This document shows, piece after piece, positions 61,375-64,000 of a DNA stretch of 64,000 nucleotides. The notes under the pieces were generated by a model, which had not been told where the DNA came from, did no database searches, and saw only the letters and a list, made by a program, of their open reading frames with translations. The stretch spans positions 33,380,486 through 33,444,485 of the forward strand of contig CM074196.1 in NCBI GenBank assembly GCA_037179385.1, written 5' to 3'. Position numbers and translations under genes: made by a program. The stretch comes from Holothuria scabra (lineage: Eukaryota; Echinodermata; Holothuroidea; Aspidochirotida; Holothuriidae). How positions within the stretch are numbered: position 1 is the first letter of the stretch; every line of letters starts with the position of its first letter.

Positions 61375-61690
61375 AAAGGGGAAGTTTAAGCAAAAAGTTA
61401 ATTTTAAAATGTGAAAGAGGAACCAAATGTACACAGTGTAGTGTAAGTTCCTTTTAAATCCGACATGTTTATCTTGCGATTATCAGTGAATGAAGTTATT
61501 AGATTTGTGTTCCAAAGTGAATTTGAGGGCAGCAGAGATTATATCACTTCCTCACATTAAAAAGGAATGCTTTGTTTCCCTTTGTTTTACCTGACTGTTG
61601 AGTTGACCTTGGCATTAAGAAGAATACGACCTCCTTTTGGGAATGCAAAGTTTTTAAAGTTCCCATGCCACTAATGCAATCACGTTTTAA
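61375..61690 (+). repeat. Dispersed repeat, paired with 42576-42900
   Basis: Collinear with the other copy from GGGGAAGTTTAAGCAAAAAG through TTAGATTTGTGTTCCAAAGT and ATATCACTTCCTCACA to the GACCTTG(A/G)CATTAA block. Confidence 0.55.
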
Positions 61691-62121
61691 TAATATGAGA
61701 CTGTTGAGGAGAAAATTGACTCTTTATTGAAAAACAAAAGACTGTACACTATTGTGGGGATATGATGTCATGTGTGCTTGCTTCAAGTTCCCTTTTTTGT
61801 TGAACTTTCTGTGCTCATTTCTTGAGAACTACACATCCGATTTCAAATGCAAATTTCACGAAAATGCTTAGAATAAGCACCACTGTAATATATTAAATCC
61901 TGTTGTGACCTTAAACCCTTCTTTTCAATCTCAGAGCTTCCGGAGGCTTCCCACCCTGAAACCCTGCCGCACCAAGAGGAACGGACGCGTTGGGCTCGGT
62001 TTCGAACTGCCAGCCCCAAAATGTTTGCCTCCAACCTTATCATTTGCCCTTAGTTTGCCCCCAGTTTTGACATTCTGGCGCTGCTAATGCATGTGACTGA
62101 TAATAACCTGAAACCTCAAAG

Positions 62122-62309
62122 CAGGCGCGCAGCCATGATTGTGTCATGAGGGTGTTTGGTCTCATTTGGGGGGTTGGGGGTTGGGGCCACGAAATGAGGG
62201 AAAAGTCTAAGGATAGAGAAAAACCGCTATTTTAGGTGTTTTTTGCATTGGCAGGTTGGGCCATGCGGGTTTCAACCCCCCTCCCACTCTCCGTGGGTAC
62301 GCCACTGCC
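62122..62309. mobile_element. 188-bp hAT-type MITE related to 9643-9826
   Basis: Flanks CCTCAAAG (62114-62121) and CCTCAAGG (62310-62317) match at 7 of 8 bases. It starts CAGGCGCGCAGCC, ends GGGTACGCCACTGCC, and shares ATGAGGGAAAAGTCTAAGG with the earlier copy. Confidence 0.65.
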
Positions 62310-62317
62310 CCTCAAGG

Positions 62318-63349
62318 ACAAGCTTTTAAGACGCATAATAATAATTTTTTAAAACCTTGCCTACTGTACAGTGAAAATCATACTGATTATTGCAGACTTT
62401 TCCCAAGAGACAAAAGTGAACCCGAAGACTCAAATATTTTGTGCGACTCTATAGTGTATTTGCCTTTTGGAAATTTGTCAAAGACATTAAAAGTAGCCTT
62501 TTCTAAACAATTTCTTTATTTTGCTCTGTGTTGGTGTTTTTTTTTTATTTAAAAGAAAAAAATTAAAAAAGTAAAAAAGAAATACAGCACCAATGGTGAA
62601 GAAGCTCGAACCTCCAACTGAAGATCGGTAGGTTGTCTTTACAGTACGGTAATAGTGCCATATGAGTTACGTGACCTCAAATCTTGAAAACCCTGAAGGC
62701 AGTTCTCAAAACGTCATTGAAAATGTTCTGTGCTATTTTCAGTATAACTTGCGCACACCCAAATGCATTACTAACCGAGCATCATTATGACGAACATGGA
62801 TCAACATTGCACAAGAAAATTTGAAGGAGTTCAATGGGCATTTTGCATATATTATGAAATGATCCATACAGTAATGCCCACATGGGATCTTTAAATAAAA
62901 CTTCAAGGATATTATATACGACTAACAAGCAAACATCATTACATCAGGGCGACGCCGAACCATTAAAAATTAACTGACGGTATTTTGTCAGTATTTCACA
63001 AAATGGACACTTGGGCCCATCTTAGGCCTAAGTGCTAGTATTCATGACCTCTTCACAGTCACCACTAATTATAAGAGTATCCTTATGAAAAATCATAAAC
63101 ATTGCAAGAGAAAAGTGGTAAAAGGCGAAATATTTTTAAGAGTTTCAAACAAAGGTAAAACGGCTCACTTGGTGCATTTGAAAACACTTCCAGAACATCA
63201 TACGCCGATCCTTAACCAGTACTTCACGCTGTCAACTGCCTACATTAATTGGAGGAAAGAGTTCTGTGTTTTGCGATATTTAAAACCTTGGACCATTTGG
63301 TTCAGCGTGAGCCTTGGATCCAAAATATTCTGAATACAGGAACTACTCA
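62318..63349. other. No gene seen
   Basis: AT-rich sequence with a T run near 62541. Open frames of 98 and 82 codons lack motifs. Confidence 0.3.
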
Positions 63350-63353
63350 TTAA

Positions 63354-63840
63354 AAGTCGTGTGACACAAAAATGTCAAAATTGGGCGTTCGATGTAAAAA
63401 AAAACATTAAACACCAAGAAAATAGCTGCAATTCCCATCAAAATCCGTCATAAATGGACCATTTTACACGACATTTTTTATTTGCACTAAGTCACCAATA
63501 AACATGAGCTCAACCTGCAAATCTTGTGATGTCATGAGAGGGACATGCCATATATGCCTTATGTTATCCTTTTTTTTTTTACAATCTTCATTTCAAGGAC
63601 AGTTGCAAAATTTATTTGTCCTGATGGTTTTGTTTTGGAATTTTAGATTTCGTCCTTGAAAATCATCAGCCATCAGTATCAATTACCAAACAATAAACTA
63701 TCTGATAAGTAATGAAGACACAACTTATGTAGAGTTAACAAAAGATATGTCAACACTGTGCAACACTCCACATCATTATTTTAGCAAAAGGAACAAGTTG
63801 CTTCAGAGACATTAAAACTTTGGAGATACTTTAGATGGCC
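63354..63840. mobile_element. MITE family 1, inverted and diverged copy
   Basis: TTAA at 63350-63353 is followed by a decayed terminus (AGTCGTGTGACA). Blocks AATCTTGTGATGTCATG, CATCAGTATCAATTACCA and GTTAACAAAAGATATG are the reverse complement of the 58845 copy. The other terminus is lost. Confidence 0.65.
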
Positions 63841-63924
63841 TACAACCCAAACAACATTATGTCCAAGTTTCAAACAAATCCATGAAATCATGTGGGAGTA
63901 AAAGCATTTGGAGAAAATTGTGGA

Positions 63925-63990
63925 CAGACAGATAGATAGATGGACAAACATATAACTGCTGACAGAGAGACAGGCGGGCAGAGAGATAGA
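63925..63990. repeat. GACA/GATA-type simple repeat
   Basis: Short runs of GACAGACA, GATAGATAGATGGACA and GACAGAGAGACAG continue to the window edge region. Confidence 0.6.
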
Positions 63991-64000
63991 GTGACGCTGC

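Overview
The window is a piece of an animal nuclear genome. Its coding exons are small and far apart, with canonical GT/AG splice sites. The rest is AT-rich DNA crowded with old mobile elements: hAT, piggyBac-type and mariner-type MITEs, a CR1/Jockey-type LINE, a tRNA-derived SINE, a Ty3/gypsy remnant, a Harbinger fragment and Helentron-like elements filled with minisatellite. This mix, the TGACCTTTGACCT minisatellites and the GCGTAGCCA-type hAT ends suggest a marine invertebrate deuterostome, perhaps an echinoderm such as a sea cucumber. That placement is an inference and is not proven by the sequence. One 100-N assembly gap lies at 28782-28881.

Two cellular genes are supported. Both are on the minus strand and both belong to the core 1 O-glycan (T antigen) system. 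The first is a three-exon core 1 beta-1,3-galactosyltransferase (C1GALT1-like), with exons at 36973-36628, 22566-21893 and 20846-20421. Its splice phases match exactly, it keeps the DDD metal-binding motif, and it ends in a long Glu/Lys-rich tail. The second lies about 6.6 kb upstream on the same strand. It is a coding exon at 44511-43555 (ATG at 44454) for a divergent paralogue resembling COSMC (C1GALT1C1), the chaperone that vertebrate C1GALT1 needs. This exon ends in phase 0 at the same homologous position as C1GALT1 exon 2. I found no terminal exon of its own before the C1GALT1 gene begins. The C1GALT1 terminal exon is phase-compatible, so a shared last exon is a testable possibility.

Layout: 1-20400 is repeat-rich and gene-poor (hAT-like element 1102-3447, hAT pieces, MITEs, a decayed minisatellite). 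20421-36973 is the C1GALT1-like gene, whose 14 kb intron 1 holds a Helentron-like element, a Harbinger fragment, a LINE fragment, the gap, a hAT element with a BED finger exon, and a gypsy remnant. 37000-43500 is the intergenic stretch, with two more Helentron-like elements inserted into an older element. 43555-44511 is the COSMC-like exon. 44600-64000 holds a SINE, two LINE copies, two hAT elements of about 2 kb with perfect 8-bp target duplications, several MITEs and simple repeats.

The most interesting points are the tandem enzyme/chaperone locus with the possible shared exon, and the family of mobile elements that carries perfect nuclear-receptor DR1/DR2 sites in 145/156-bp register.
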